Notes under the pieces: generated by a model
What the model was told of the DNA's origin: nothing
Database searches by the model: none
The model's input: only the letters and a program-made list of their open reading frames with translations
Shown here: piece after piece, positions 46,441-58,145 of the stretch
Position numbering within the stretch: the first letter of the stretch is position 1
How the letters are laid out: each line of letters opens with the position of its first letter
NCBI RefSeq assembly: GCF_009727055.1
Contig: NC_052356.1
Span: 6,175,629-6,239,628 of the forward strand
Origin: Benincasa hispida
Taxonomy: Eukaryota > Streptophyta > Magnoliopsida > Cucurbitales > Cucurbitaceae
Length of the DNA stretch: 64,000 nucleotides
Direction of reading: 5' to 3'
Position numbers and translations under genes: made by a program

Positions 46441-48900
46441 TCAATTTTGGGTCTTTTTCCAAATTTTCAATTTTTTTCACTTTTATTTTGAATTTGACCT
46501 AGTTGATTTTTAAAAATTAAAATTGGATGTATTTTTCTTTTTATAGATTGAAATTGTTTATTTTATTTTTTTATTGTTCTTTTTATAAATAACAAATATA
46601 CATGCACCATAATTATTAAAATACTAAAAAGGATTAAGAGTTAGAGTTTATTTTTAAAGGTATATATTATCCCAGGTTAGTTCAATTTTGGCTGGTTTAT
46701 CAATAAAAAATCGATTCGAACTAATATTTTTTCAAAGTTTTCTCCAAATATAAATCAAAATGTCTGATTTTTTTTTTTTTTTTTTATTGAAAACATAACC
46801 AAACCAGTAGATCGACTTACGACTTGGTTCGATTTGATATTTTAGTTTTTTTTTTATTCTCTGTTGCATTCCTATAGTGAATGAAAATAAAGTAAATTTT
46901 AAGGTAGATACCTCCCTTCATACTTCTACCTAGGTTGATCAATTGAACCAGTCCACCCAACAATATCAAAATTTGAAAATTTCAACCCAAAGATGCCATT
47001 GCACTTTGATCTCTTTTCACTTTTTGTCTCCACTAGTTTTCAAAGTGGTTCCATCTTTTGATATGGTGCTAGGAGACATGTTTGCAAATTGGGCATTATA
47101 GTTTCAACCCAACTTTTTCTTCTCTTCTATGCTTTTCTTGCTCAATTTAGCATGTGAATTTAGAAAAAGAAAATGTTTAGAAATTTCAATAGAATAGGAT
47201 ACAACCCCAAATAGAAAATTCAGTACTTCTAAGTTGTGATTATTAGTAGATTAAATTATAAATTTGCAAGAGGTAATTTTTATTTGATCTCCTAAATTTT
47301 TAATATTAGAAATTCAAATTTTTTAAAAGTTACAAATCTACGAGATACAAATTTAAAATTTTATATAAATTTGTATCTAAATAATTAATTAATTTTTGAA
47401 AACTTTAAATTTGTTAGGGACCAATTAGATACTTAATTTAAAGTTTAGAAACCTATTAAATACTTTTGAAAGTTCAGGAACAAATGGATTCAAATCTCAA
47501 ACTTCGAAGATAAAAATTATAGGGAAAACTACATTTTAAGTCTCCGGATTTTGAAGAGTAGGTGTATTTGGTTCTTATTTTTCAGAACGTACCTTTTTGG
47601 TCCTTTAATTTTTTAGAAGAGGTGCATTTTGATTCTTGAATTTTAAAAAGTATATTTTTAGTCCTGAGTTCTTAAAGCTAGATTTAAAAGGTCAGATGTG
47701 TGTTTGGTAGAAGAATTCATAAATTGAATTATAATTTTAACAGTTGCAAACTAGTTTTAGTTACCCACTAAATATTTATTGACAATAAACTATTATTAAT
47801 TTATTTATGAATATGGTTTTATGTTAAAAAATTGTATAATTGTTATTTTGTAATATTATATAATTTATAGGATGAATTAAAATTTGTATCCCAATGGTTT
47901 GGAAGAAGTTAAAATTTAGGTTTTATAGTTTATAATTGGGATTTACCACCTATGGTTTGATCAAAAATTCATAAATAGTCTCTATGGTAAGGACTAGAGA
48001 TTATCTAAGAGGATTTAACAAACTATCAGGACTCTATATGAAATTATTATTAAACCATATGAACTAAATTTTAAGTTTTAAAGCCAAATTTGATAAAAAA
48101 AAGAAAACTAAAATCATATGGATTAACTTTTAATTTTATCAAAATTATAGGGACCAAATTGAAATTTAAACCTAATTTATAATATACTACATAATATTTA
48201 TTTTAATTTTTCAAAAATTAAATTGAGTTTATAACTTGAATATTATATTTTTAAATATTTTTATCTTTATTTAATATAATTTTATATTTTAAAATTTAAA
48301 ATTCAAATTATGAATACAATAAAAATATAAAACGTTGATTTTAAAATTTACTGAATTCTAGAATTCGCTTAATTCAGTAAATCTGAAGACATAAAATAGG
48401 ATCGATATTTAGCTTTCTTAAACACTAATCATATCAATTAATTTGGATAAAACAACATTTTATTTTATTAAAATTTCCGAAAAGCGATTATTCAAAGGTT
48501 TTTGCACAAAACCATTGAACCTAAAAATAGAAAACAATTTTCAAATCATTACTCTCAAGTAACAATATTTATAAAATCAAAATAACAAAAAGACATTCAC
48601 TTTAGAAGGGAAGGACACTTTTGTCATTTCACAAACAAGAGAAAAAGAGAGAGTAAAAGTAATGGGCCAAAATTCAAAATACATAAATGAAAGCCATAAT
48701 TTTAGTTTTATTTTAAATAACCTCTTAAATAATCCCATTGTCTCTATTATGTCTATCTGTACACAGTCAGTGACTGCACAATAAAAAAAAACCATCACAA
48801 ATTTTCAAAAAAGTATTTATTTATTTCTTAACCACAAATTAATTAATAATTTAAAAATTAAAATAATTCATCAAATCCAATGGCAAATGCAGACTTAACG
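46441..48900. other. AT-rich intergenic DNA
   Basis: I see no gene. It contains poly-T tracts (46765-46785, 46846-46858), diverged short repeats of the type 'tttttggtccttta' (47540-47680), and a loose inverted-repeat region (about 47880-48180) whose ends read 'aaaatttaggtttta' and 'gaaatttaaacctaa'. These are common features of old non-autonomous DNA elements in plants. Confidence 0.45.
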
Positions 48901-48949
48901 TTCCAGTTGACTCCCTGCAAAAAAATTAAAAAGAAGCATTAAATAATGA

Positions 48950-49382
48950 AAAATTTCCACAATATAATATAATTTTAAATAAGACAAAACAAAACACAAA
49001 AATAAAAGAAGAAATAATTAATTTCTTTTAATTAAATAAATTGAAATTTATTATTATTTTTTCACTAAGAAAAATTTGTTTTCTCTCTCTTCCCTTTCTC
49101 TCTCACGAACCAGCCTCAGGGCTCTCTCTCTCTTCTCTCTCTCTGAAAGTGAAGCGGAAAAAACCCCTAAAAACCTTTGATCTCGCCGGGTTTTGATCTC
49201 CGTCACCGACGACGGTGAGATTATTCTACTGTAGTTTTGAATTTTTTGACAGATTAAGCCGGATCAGATCTGGGCTAGGGTTTTTGGTTTCTGTGGAAAG
49301 TCCATCGAAGGAGGGAGGAGGAGGTTAATTTGTGAACTGAAGGGAAGGAGTGAGGCGGAGCTGAGACCGAATCGGAGCAGAA
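48950..49382 (+). promoter_or_regulatory. Promoter-proximal region and 5' UTR of the DRB2-like gene
   Basis: A CT-rich tract (about 49081-49142) marks a pyrimidine-patch promoter or early 5' UTR typical of plant genes. An AT-rich stretch with 'tttaaataag' lies about 110 bases upstream. A telo-box-like CTAGGGTTT is at 49274-49282. No ATG occurs between the CT tract and the start codon at 49383, so I see no upstream reading frame. The exact transcription start cannot be fixed from sequence alone. Confidence 0.55.
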
Positions 49383-51005
49383 ATGTACAAGAACCAGCTT
49401 CAAGAGCTGGCGCAGAGAAGTTGTTTCAATCTTCCCTCGTATACCTGCATTAGGGAAGGACCAGACCATGCGCCAAGGTTTAAGGCTACTGTTAACTTCA
49501 ATGGCGAGATCTTTGAATGCCCTCAGTACTGCTCTACCCTCCGTCAGGCCGAGCACTCCGCCGCTGAGGTCGCTTTGAACGCCCTCTCTAACCGTGGTCC
49601 CCCTCATTCGCTTGCCGCTAGGATCCTGGTGAGTCCTTTTTGTTTTGTTTTTTTTTTTTTTTCTTTCAACGTTGGTCAAACGGTTGTTGAGTTTTTGTTT
49701 TTGTGTTTCGGGTTGCTTATCTGCTTGATCTTCATTTTTGGGTTTGTTCTTGATTTAATGAATCGATGCTACTGTTTGCAGTAGGATTTTCTTCTGCGAG
49801 TTGGGAAAATTAGTGATTAGTTTTAGGTTTTGTTGTCGTGTTAGTGTTCGTTGTGCATTTTGTTCTTGTTCTCCTCCGAGCTTCCTGTTATCATGTCCGG
49901 TTTGTGCGGGGAAGAAGCTAGGTTAAGTTGAAATTGCACAATCTTGCATTTTGTTAGCTTGGTTGGCCTTAGCTCAGCTATAGTACTTAATCTATGAATA
50001 TCTCGTTGGGTAGGTTAACTAAGATCTAAGAGAGATGGTTGTTCTGCTATTTGGCGTTGAAATGATTGTTGTGCCATGGATTAGGTTGGGCTTTTTCTCT
50101 AAGTTATGAGATTGATCTTCTGATCTCTCTGATCGGCCGGAATTCTCTGAGTAGGCCTACGGTTTAGGGTCATCTTTGAACGAGAAGTATGAACTCGTGA
50201 AGCCTCTTTGAAGGTCCATTCCATGAGAAGAGGTATCAAGTTTTTGTTTACCTTATTATCTCGGAGCCAGCTGTCGGGAGTAGTCTTCTTGGGCAAGTTG
50301 GTGTAATTAATTTTCTCATTAATGGGTTTGTCGGTCATCCAATTGTTTTCGGTAGCTCCCAACTTTGGCCCATTTTATTTCTCCGATCTAATAAATGATC
50401 AGATGGGTATCGTAGAAACGGCAGGGACCAGGAATCCACCACCAATTGTGATAAATTTGTTGGAGGTTGAGTTTCAGATAGAGATTATTCAAGTAGACCA
50501 ATTAGAAATTAGGAGGATGTTTCCATTATCTTTGTTCATACAAGTCTTGAGGCTTTAAAACTTGGGTTCATTCATTAATTTTATGTAATTACTTCTCCCC
50601 GCGTTTCGGTACAAATTGTTTGACTAACTTACTTCCTTTGTTTAAATGTTTTATTTATCCCCTTTCGCCGTTCGAGAAAATGTGTGCATGTCTCTGTCAA
50701 CTTTATTGTGTTTTAAAACCTTTGTTTATCTTGGTGTTTGAAGAGGGATATGAGGAATTTTCGGTAGATAGTTAGGGTTACTTTTCATGGACGTCGTTGT
50801 GTTCCAATAAGATGAATGCCCTGACATGTAGCTTTCTATTATATCGCCCTACTGATTTCAGTAAAATCAGGATTTGTTTGCCATAAGATGCTAAAAATAT
50901 CAAATATTTTGTTTCTGTTGGTCGCTGAGGCGCACAGCCTTGTTTATTGACGTTTCTTAGGTTGAGTAATTTATTGCTCATTTAGCTTGTTGTTTTCTTA
51001 TTTTA

Positions 51006-51040
<35 letters not shown>

Positions 51041-53648
51041 TTTGGCTGGTAATAACTCATTTAATAAAGATTAATTGGTTTAAAGTTATTAACCATGTTT
51101 CAATTTCTCACCCCTCCGTTAATATCTCTCTCAAAAATCAGAAATAAAGATGCCCTTCATGATTGGAGAATGTATCTGATGTTTGATATAACTATTTAGC
51201 CACCGTGTTCTCAAACTATTTCACTCCTGTACACTTCAAATTGTAACTTTGAGCTTTTATCCAAAAAAATGTGGCCATGAGATAGAGTTCTAGCGGTTAA
51301 GTGGTGGGCCTGGTGGGTGTAGATTGATGAAACAACACTTCCACTTTATAGAGTTTCACTAGACAAACCAATATATGAATGATCTAAATAGAAGTAATTT
51401 TGAAAAAATTATGGAACACACCTTATAGAATTCAATTGTATTCAGTTCTAAACAGTAGAGGCATTGCAAATCAAATTATGATGTAGATGAGTTTCAAGTT
51501 CAGATTACCTTAAGTCAAATGGAATCTGCACGTCCCTTTATAAAAGAGCGAGGAAACTTCTTGCACCGTAGAAATTGATCAAATGGAGTCTGTAGTTTTC
51601 TCAACACAAACTTAAGTTACAGATTTCTTCAATTTGAATTCTGAGCAGCAGATCTCTCAAGTGAAATTATTATTTGAAAGTCAAAGTGTTTCTAGATTTA
51701 AATAGCGTTGAAAATATGAAGTACATTATGAATAATTGAAAACATGACATGTATTCATACCAATAGTTTTTTATAACTAAGCAATATATTCTGGTGAGTT
51801 TATTTCTTCTTGTATTACCTGCTAAAATGTAAAATGCATATGGTATTATCATTGAATTACCGAATCATTGTAATCTTGAGCATTGATCTCTTTTCATTAA
51901 ATCAATGAAAAATGATGTTTCCAAAAAAAAAAAAAAATCATTGAATTACTAAAATAGAAAAGATTTATGAAATCTACTAATCCTCTTGGGCATTGAATTT
52001 GTGAACTTCTCTTTTGATATTGTTCTTCTAACTGTTAAATGTGCTTGATATGAATTAAAGACGCTGCTAATATCTATGCATAGTTTAATTACTTACTCTA
52101 ATCATCTATGATCAGGATGAGACAGGGGTTTACAAAAACCTCCTGCAGGAAATTGCTCAAAGAGTTGGAGCGCCATTGCCACAATATACAACATTCAGAT
52201 CAGGCCTTGGTCACCTACCTGTTTTTACAGGGATAGTAGAATTGGCTGGAATAACGTTTACTGGAGAACCTGCCAAGAACAAAAAACAGGCAGAGAAAAA
52301 TGCTGCAATGGCAGCTTGGTCAGCTTTAAAACAATGTGAGTTATATGATGTATGTATATAATTTATAATGTATCCCATGACTATTATCCTGTGCAAAGAA
52401 AGAAGAGATGATCTTATTTAGCGCATTTTTGTGTAAGTTAATGTATGCAAGCCATATATGATATTAATATCTTCTGGAATAAGAATTCAAAAGGTTTCTC
52501 TGCGATATGTTCATGGGAAAGTTCTTTATTATAGAGCTGCTATTATTTCCTATGGAAGCTAAATATCCTATCCTGATGGCATTCGCTATGCTTAAAAATA
52601 AAATATTTTGCCTCCATCAGTTTTGATGATTTGAGTCTGAAAACGTGACTATAACTTTGAGAGGAGTAAGAGCACACATCATTGAATTGCCTCTTAATAT
52701 AATATCAATCGCGAACATACTTTACTTTATTATAATTTGAGAAAATTGTTTATCTTCCCATGATGCTTCTTTTTTTTTTTTTTACTCCTTTTTTTTCTGA
52801 CGTTTTGTTTTTAATTTTGGCTAGTGGCTAAAGAATCAGCAAGCTCTTCATCGGAACCAGAAAACAACGATGAGCTGGAGCAGATCACTATAGCTCGAGC
52901 CTTATTGAATTATCGCCAAAAAGAAAAATTGGCCATGTCAAATCCAAATGCAACAATACCATTCCACAAAAAACTTCAAATTCAAACTCCAAGGCCAACG
53001 AGTCCCCAACGTCCCCCTGCTCCCACATCAAAGATTCTTCCCTTAATTTGCCAAAAGGCTGCTCCTCGAAGCAGAGCTCCATTTTCAGCAAATAAAATCC
53101 CCATTCCTCAATCCCAAACTCCTACACTAGAAGGCTCTGGAACCCGCGCCCAGAAGTTCAGTGCCGGAGCTGCTCTTTCTTACATTCCCGTTCAGCAGTT
53201 TAGAACATCTTGCCATGGTATTGCCCCACCAGTTACAATTAGAACAGCAATGCCTGTGTATTCTGCCCCGCCTCTACCGCAACCATCGAAGCTTCCACCA
53301 CAGCAAGTAATTCGAGTCCCACCTGTACGGATCGCCCCACCTGTTTCTATTAGGCAAGCAATTCCTGTGTTTGCTGCTCCCCCAGTACGCAAGGAAAATC
53401 CTCCTGTAGTTAAAAAAGAAGAATGTCCAGCTCCAGCTGCTCCAAAAGATGACCCTACTGCTCTTTCCGCGTCCGTGCCCTCACCGACCACTGTATCACC
53501 GCCCGTGCCCTCACCATCCACCGTATCACCGCCCGTGCCCTCACTGCCCACCGTATCACCTCCTGAAGTAGAAGAAGCTACATCCACAGTGGTGAACAGT
53601 CAGCAAGAAACTAAGACATTAGAGAACCTCGAACAACTCAAAATATGA
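49383..53648 (+). CDS. DRB2: Double-stranded RNA-binding protein, DRB2-like (3 coding exons)
   Basis: Exons 49383-49628, 52116-52335 and 52825-53648 join in frame (donors GTGAGT and GTGAGT, acceptors ATCAG and GCTAG) to give 429 residues. dsRNA-binding domain 1 spans residues ~1-70 (MYKNQLQELAQRSCFNLPSY, ending QAEHSAAEVALNAL). Domain 2 spans ~86-155 (GVYKNLLQEIAQRVGAPLPQ, ending KKQAEKNAAMAAWSALKQ); both keep the basic, Ala-rich last helix that grips the RNA. The tail is proline-rich with paired IAPPV-IR-A-PV--APP repeats and three 10-residue repeats. Length and tandem N-terminal domains match DRB2 of Arabidopsis (about 434 residues); DRB3 and DRB5 are close relatives, so a DRB3/5 assignment cannot be excluded. 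DRB2 proteins act with Dicer-like enzymes in microRNA production and translational silencing. No damage is visible. It is the only host gene recognised here. Confidence 0.93.
49629..52115 (+). other. Intron 1 of the DRB2-like gene
   Basis: This 2487-bp phase-0 intron falls between the codons for residues 82 and 83, that is, between the two dsRNA-binding domains. It is T-rich with a (CT)n microsatellite at 51006-51037 and a run of A near 51924-51936. A tRNA/SINE-like phrase near 51275-51330 ('gttctagcggttaagtggt') is too degenerate to call. No nested gene is seen. Confidence 0.85.
52336..52824 (+). other. Intron 2 of the DRB2-like gene
   Basis: This 489-bp phase-1 intron starts GTGAGT and ends in a T-rich tract followed by GGCTAG. 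Removing it joins ...SALKQ to LAKESASSSSEPEN, the sequence expected at the end of domain 2 in DRB2-type proteins. Reading on into the intron would give a stop after about nine residues. Confidence 0.88.
53472..53561 (+). repeat. 30-bp coding minisatellite, three units
   Basis: The units 53472-53501, 53502-53531 and 53532-53561 each encode a 10-residue VPSP-TVSP-type repeat in frame (SVPSPTTVSP, PVPSPSTVSP, PVPSLPTVSP). Units 2 and 3 differ at only a few bases. Copy-number change would alter the tail by 10 residues without a frameshift. Confidence 0.93.
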
Positions 53649-54350
53649 TGAGGTGATTCATTAGAAAAGACCACATAGGAGATTGTCGTATGGTTTTGCA
53701 GTAAAGTTAGGTTATCTCATCTGCATCTTATTTTGAGTGTCAACCCTTTTCTTTTTTCATCTTTTTTTTTTTTTTGCCCGTTTTGTTAAAACTTGAGTTG
53801 TTGAGAGGTGGAAAAATTAGTATCAGCATCCCTGCAGCAATGCCATTTCAACAGCAACTGTGTCAACTTATGTACTTATATATTAGTATCTTTGGGCATG
53901 TTGTCCCATCTTCTCCAAAAACTCTCTTCTGATCTGCATCCCCAAGATCGGCTCGATGAGGGTGCACTGAACGTATTAAGTTCGTCATCCAATGGTTCTG
54001 GTAACCACCTCTTCGCTCGGGTTCCCTCATTTCCATTTTCTGCTATTATGTATTTTCATGCATGTGTACATATATATTTGCTGATCTTGTCTGGACTGAT
54101 TCTGAACGGCCCTTAAAAGAGGCCGGGTTGCCAAAATTCGGAGGTGATTGATCCCTGTGTTTCAGGTGTTGAAATGCAGTTTTCTAAGGAAGAGAAACAG
54201 TTCATCTTCCTCAAATTCATGAGCAATTTTCGAGGATGAAGATCAAAATGATATTGATTCAAACCAATTCAGTAAAATGTCCAATCAAACGGTGTGATTC
54301 TTTCTTCACTTCATGTCTAATTGTTCTTATTTTATTTTTCCTGATGCTTA
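53649..54350 (+). other. Probable 3' UTR and downstream region of the DRB2-like gene
   Basis: Non-coding after the TGA at 53646-53648, T-rich early (53756-53775). A 102-codon frame at 53808-54116 lacks any recognisable domain and is probably chance. No clean AATAAA signal could be chosen with confidence; the transcript most likely ends between 54100 and 54350. Confidence 0.4.
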
Positions 54351-56270
54351 TAATTTGTGGACCACTGGGTAATTAAAGGTGTTTTTGGAATGATTTGAAA
54401 GAGTTTAAATATCTATATATGTATATACTTAAAAAATCATTTTAAAATGGTCTGAAGAGTTTGTGATAATGCAATTGAATTATGCATATTTGCTAACAAT
54501 TTTCTCTTATCAGTCGAATTAAGAAATTAAAGTCTCATTTTATAACTTCTATGAACACTAATTATATGCATGTTTCTTTGTTTTATGATCTACATTTAAT
54601 TGGGTCAAGAATTCGAATATAACTTTTTAAACATTGAAAACTAAAAATGCGATCCTAAGACGTAAGAATTTAAGTCACTTTGATAGACATTCGATTTTAA
54701 TTTTGATTTTTGAGAATGAGACTTATAAGCATTAATTTCACCCCTTGGTATTTCTGTTTTGTCATTTACTTTTTAACAAAACATTTTCAAATTTTAAATG
54801 AAAAACTAGAAAAAGTTTCTTTTAATAACTTGATTTAAACTATTGGCAAATAGTTACCATTAAAAAAAAAAATCCAAATAATTATCAAACAAGATACGAG
54901 ATTAGCTTCAGGCTTATGACCTTAAAAGAGATCATCTCTAGGAAACAATATATTTTTAATGTTAAGCTTTGGAGATTAAAATTGAATAGGTGAATTAATA
55001 TATGGACATCACTATTTAAAATGTGGATATCGAAATCTATATTTTATGAAAACATTGATGGATGAAAAAAAAGTGTTTAAATGAATGAATAAACATTTTA
55101 TAATTTATTAATAGATTAAAATGCTTAAAAAAAAAAAAAGTATGCTATGATTTATGAAATGTGATGGCATGAATTTTTTTTTTTTTTTTTTTTTCTTATG
55201 TTTCACAAGTGTTTTTTTTTTCAAAAAAAAACAAACATATAATGGAAATGTCATATTTTGAATTGAAATTTTATAGTCTAGATAACATAGAATCCAAAGC
55301 CCAAAATGCATTATTTCATGATATTGAGGTCTTGAAACTCATAATGGAACATAGCTACCCCCTTTCTTGAAAAGGAGGAAACCAAAAAGTTGGAAGAATA
55401 TGTAATGATTTGTATCCTTAGTGAATGCTAACAGGCATATATCATCATCATTGACAAAGCCTTTCCTATATCATTCCAATTGGCCAAAACAAACCAATCC
55501 TTTTCTCTCTCAATTGAGACCATATGTTTAATCAACAAGATTTATTGGGATTTTTTCTCAAAGTTATTGGGCTCAATTAAATCTAATAAATAACATTAGT
55601 TGCATAATTTTATCTCTCTATTGGTGTAGCTCATGAAGCAAAAAAAACAATCTTAATTATAGGGTCAATATGATGTTTGTGTTAGATCAAAAGTTACATT
55701 TGATTGTTATTTGCATTAATTGATTATAGTTTGAATAAATGAAAATCTACCAAAGTGATTTTGAATACAGGAATGATGTTGCTAATATCCATAAAGATGA
55801 TCAATTTTTTTTCCTTATTCTGCTTGTTATCTCACAAATTTTCAACTATGATTTTCATTTTTTTTAAGTAAACATGTAATTCTTAATCAATTTTTAGAAA
55901 CAAAAAAGTCTTTAAAAACTATATATTTTTTTAGTTTTCAAAATTTTGACTTTGATTTTAAGAACTCTTAAAAACTATTAAAAAATATAAAGAGATCCTC
56001 ACAGAGAAATAATGTTTATAAATTTAATTTTAAAAAAATGATGAAATATGGAAATTCTAATTTTGTAATAGTCTTTAAAATGTGAATTTTCTCAAGTATT
56101 AGAGTAAACTGCATTATTCACTAACTCAACAGATACTAACAAATTCATAGATTGCTTAAAAAGGGGTAAACTTGACCGTTATGCAGAGAATGCTGAATTT
56201 GAGGTAGAGGACTTGAGTTTGCTCTTAATTGATGTTACGCCCAAAATAATAATAATAATAATAAATAAAT
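54351..56270. other. AT-rich intergenic DNA
   Basis: I see no gene. It has poly-A/T tracts (55124-55139, 55174-55194) and, at 56140-56280, a phrase 'tagaggacttgagttt' followed by an (AAT)n/(ATAA)n tail that could be the decayed end of a SINE or LINE. Nothing else is recognised. Confidence 0.4.
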
Positions 56271-56274
56271 AAAA

Positions 56275-57255
56275 ATAAAAATATATATATATTTTTCTCG
56301 TTATTAGATTTTAGGTCTAGTTTTTATTTAGTCTATAGATTTCAAATGTTACACATTTAGGTTTCGTTTGATTTATTTTAGTTTTTTTTTTTTTTTTTCT
56401 GTTTTTTAAAATTAAACCTATGGATTCTACTTCCACTTTCAAAATTCTTTCATTGTTATCTACTTTTCATCAATGATTTAAAAAACAAGCTAAATTTTGA
56501 GAACTAAAAAAAGTAAGCTTCAAAAAATTGTTTTTGTTTTTTAAATCTGATTAAAAATTAAACCATTGTATTTAAGAAAGATATAAATCATTGTAAGAAA
56601 TGTGACTAAAATAGACTTGATTTCGAAAAACACAAACAAAAAACAAAATGGTTATCAAACGGAGTCTTAGTCTTTAAGTTTTAAGTTTATTTTAATTTAG
56701 TTCCTAAGTTTTAAAATACTACAATTTTATTTTTGACATTTGAGTTTTGTTTCAATTTGATCCTTATGTTTCAAGATTTATACTTTTGACCTTGATATTT
56801 ACTAAACACTCATTTCCTTCTTTAGAGTTAATTATTGATATTTACTAAACACTCATTTTCTGTCTTTAGAGTTAATTTATATTAATAATTTAAAATTATT
56901 AAAAGAATTATAATTATTAAGTTTCACTATTTTTATCACTTTAAAAATTAAATTTAGAATTTCACTCATAACCATTTCTAATTAATTAATAAAAATTTAA
57001 GTCAATGATTGAAAATAAGTATTTAATGAAAAATTGAAGTTAAAAAAATGTAAAATCTTGAAACTAGAAAATCAAATTGAAATAAAACTCAGATCTCAAG
57101 GGTGAAATTATAATATTTTAAAATTTAAGGATTAAATTGAAACAAAATTCAAAATTTAAGAACTAAACATGTTACTTTAAAACCTAAGGATCAAATAGAA
57201 ATTAGAACGAAAATATAAGGATAAAAAAAGTATTATATATATATATATATATAAG
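56275..57255. repeat. Large imperfect inverted repeat (fold-back element)
   Basis: The two halves are complementary along several hundred bases. The clearest arms are 56690-56830 and 57000-57135: 'gttttgtttcaatttgatcc' on the left faces the complement of 'caaattgaaataaaactcag' on the right. Outer arms (56300-56365 against 57150-57255) pair 'tttttatttagtctatag' with the complement of 'aaggatcaaatagaaatt'. Both outer edges run into (TA)n. A short direct duplication ('gatatttactaaacactcat') lies at about 56796 and 56837. No coding capacity; probably a non-autonomous DNA transposon of fold-back or Mutator-like type. Confidence 0.65.
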
Positions 57256-57819
57256 GATAGCCCCAGTAAGTTAAATTGGAAGAGAGGAAATCATTCTGAA
57301 TACAAAAATTACAATAATTCTCCCTCAACTATGGATGTTATAGGTTGATTTTTTTTTTTGAGATATAAGATTTTAAACATTAAATATATCTAATAAATTC
57401 ATAAATTATCAATTTGGTCTCTAATTAGTTCTTGACATATTGTATAATATTTAAATTTCATTCTCTAGAAATACTTTAAAATTAAATAATTATTAAATAC
57501 AAAATTACAAATTGAAAATTTTATTAAAAACTCTTAAAACTTAAGTGACTTGAACACAACATAAAATTAGAAACTAAATGAGGAATGTAACTTTTGAAAG
57601 GAAAAGAAGGCACAACTTTTGAGGGAAAAACCCCATTAATTAACAGCCAAGATGTCATTAAAAAATATATATAGAATTAAACTTTATGGAAAAAAAGAAA
57701 AAAAAGAGAGTAAAGGAAGATGAGTTTGAAAAAATGAAATTATTGGGAGACTGATTGGTGTTGGGGGGAGGGGTCAAAAATAGGCACTTTGAACAACTCC
57801 CCCCTAACTCTTAAAAACT

Positions 57820-57945
57820 GCCACGTCAGCATTCTAATAATTTTACACAAACAAACATTGATTTGAAACTTGAAAGGAATGAAATGAATGGAGAAGTGGC
57901 CAAGACATATTTGGGCCCACTGGATTGGGCCCAAAATGGGGCCCA
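57820..57945. promoter_or_regulatory. Orphan promoter-like cluster: ACGT box and three TGGGCC sites
   Basis: GCCACGTCAGC at 57820-57830 is a bZIP-type ACGT element. Perfect or near-perfect palindromes TGGGCCCA lie at 57912-57919 and 57926-57933, and TGGGGCCCA at 57937-57945. TGGGCC is the plant site II (TCP-binding) motif, usually clustered upstream of genes for growth and translation. A GA-rich stretch follows at 58085-58145. No convincing gene is seen on either strand nearby. Confidence 0.45.
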
Positions 57946-58145
57946 ATTTGCAATCAATATTCCTTTTTCCTATGAGGAGGAAAAAAAAAAAAAAAGGCAA
58001 TGGCTGGCTAGTGTGACAAAAGCAAATGGGAGCCCTTTCCATACCCATTAGCAAGAAGCAATCATATCTAAAAAGCCAAAACAAGTTAGAGAGAAAGTGT
58101 GTAAAACTAGTTAGAGAAAGAGAGAGATTAAAGTAGACAAAGAGG

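Noticed and set aside
49275..49679. 134-codon minus-strand frame over DRB exon 1
   Set aside because: Shadow of the exon and 5' UTR; the splice-supported gene is on the plus strand.
51270..51340. Possible tRNA gene or SINE in DRB intron 1
   Set aside because: Only a loose A-box-like phrase; no B box or acceptor stem could be paired.
53192..53587. 131-codon open frame antisense to the DRB2-like tail
   Set aside because: Gly/Thr-rich mirror of the proline-rich coding repeats; no domain and no independent signals.
53808..54116. 102-codon frame downstream of the DRB2-like stop
   Set aside because: In the probable 3' UTR, no recognisable domain, no splice link to the gene.
57740..58084. 114-codon minus-strand frame
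   Set aside because: Phe-rich low-complexity translation of an A-run and the TGGGCC cluster; no domain.
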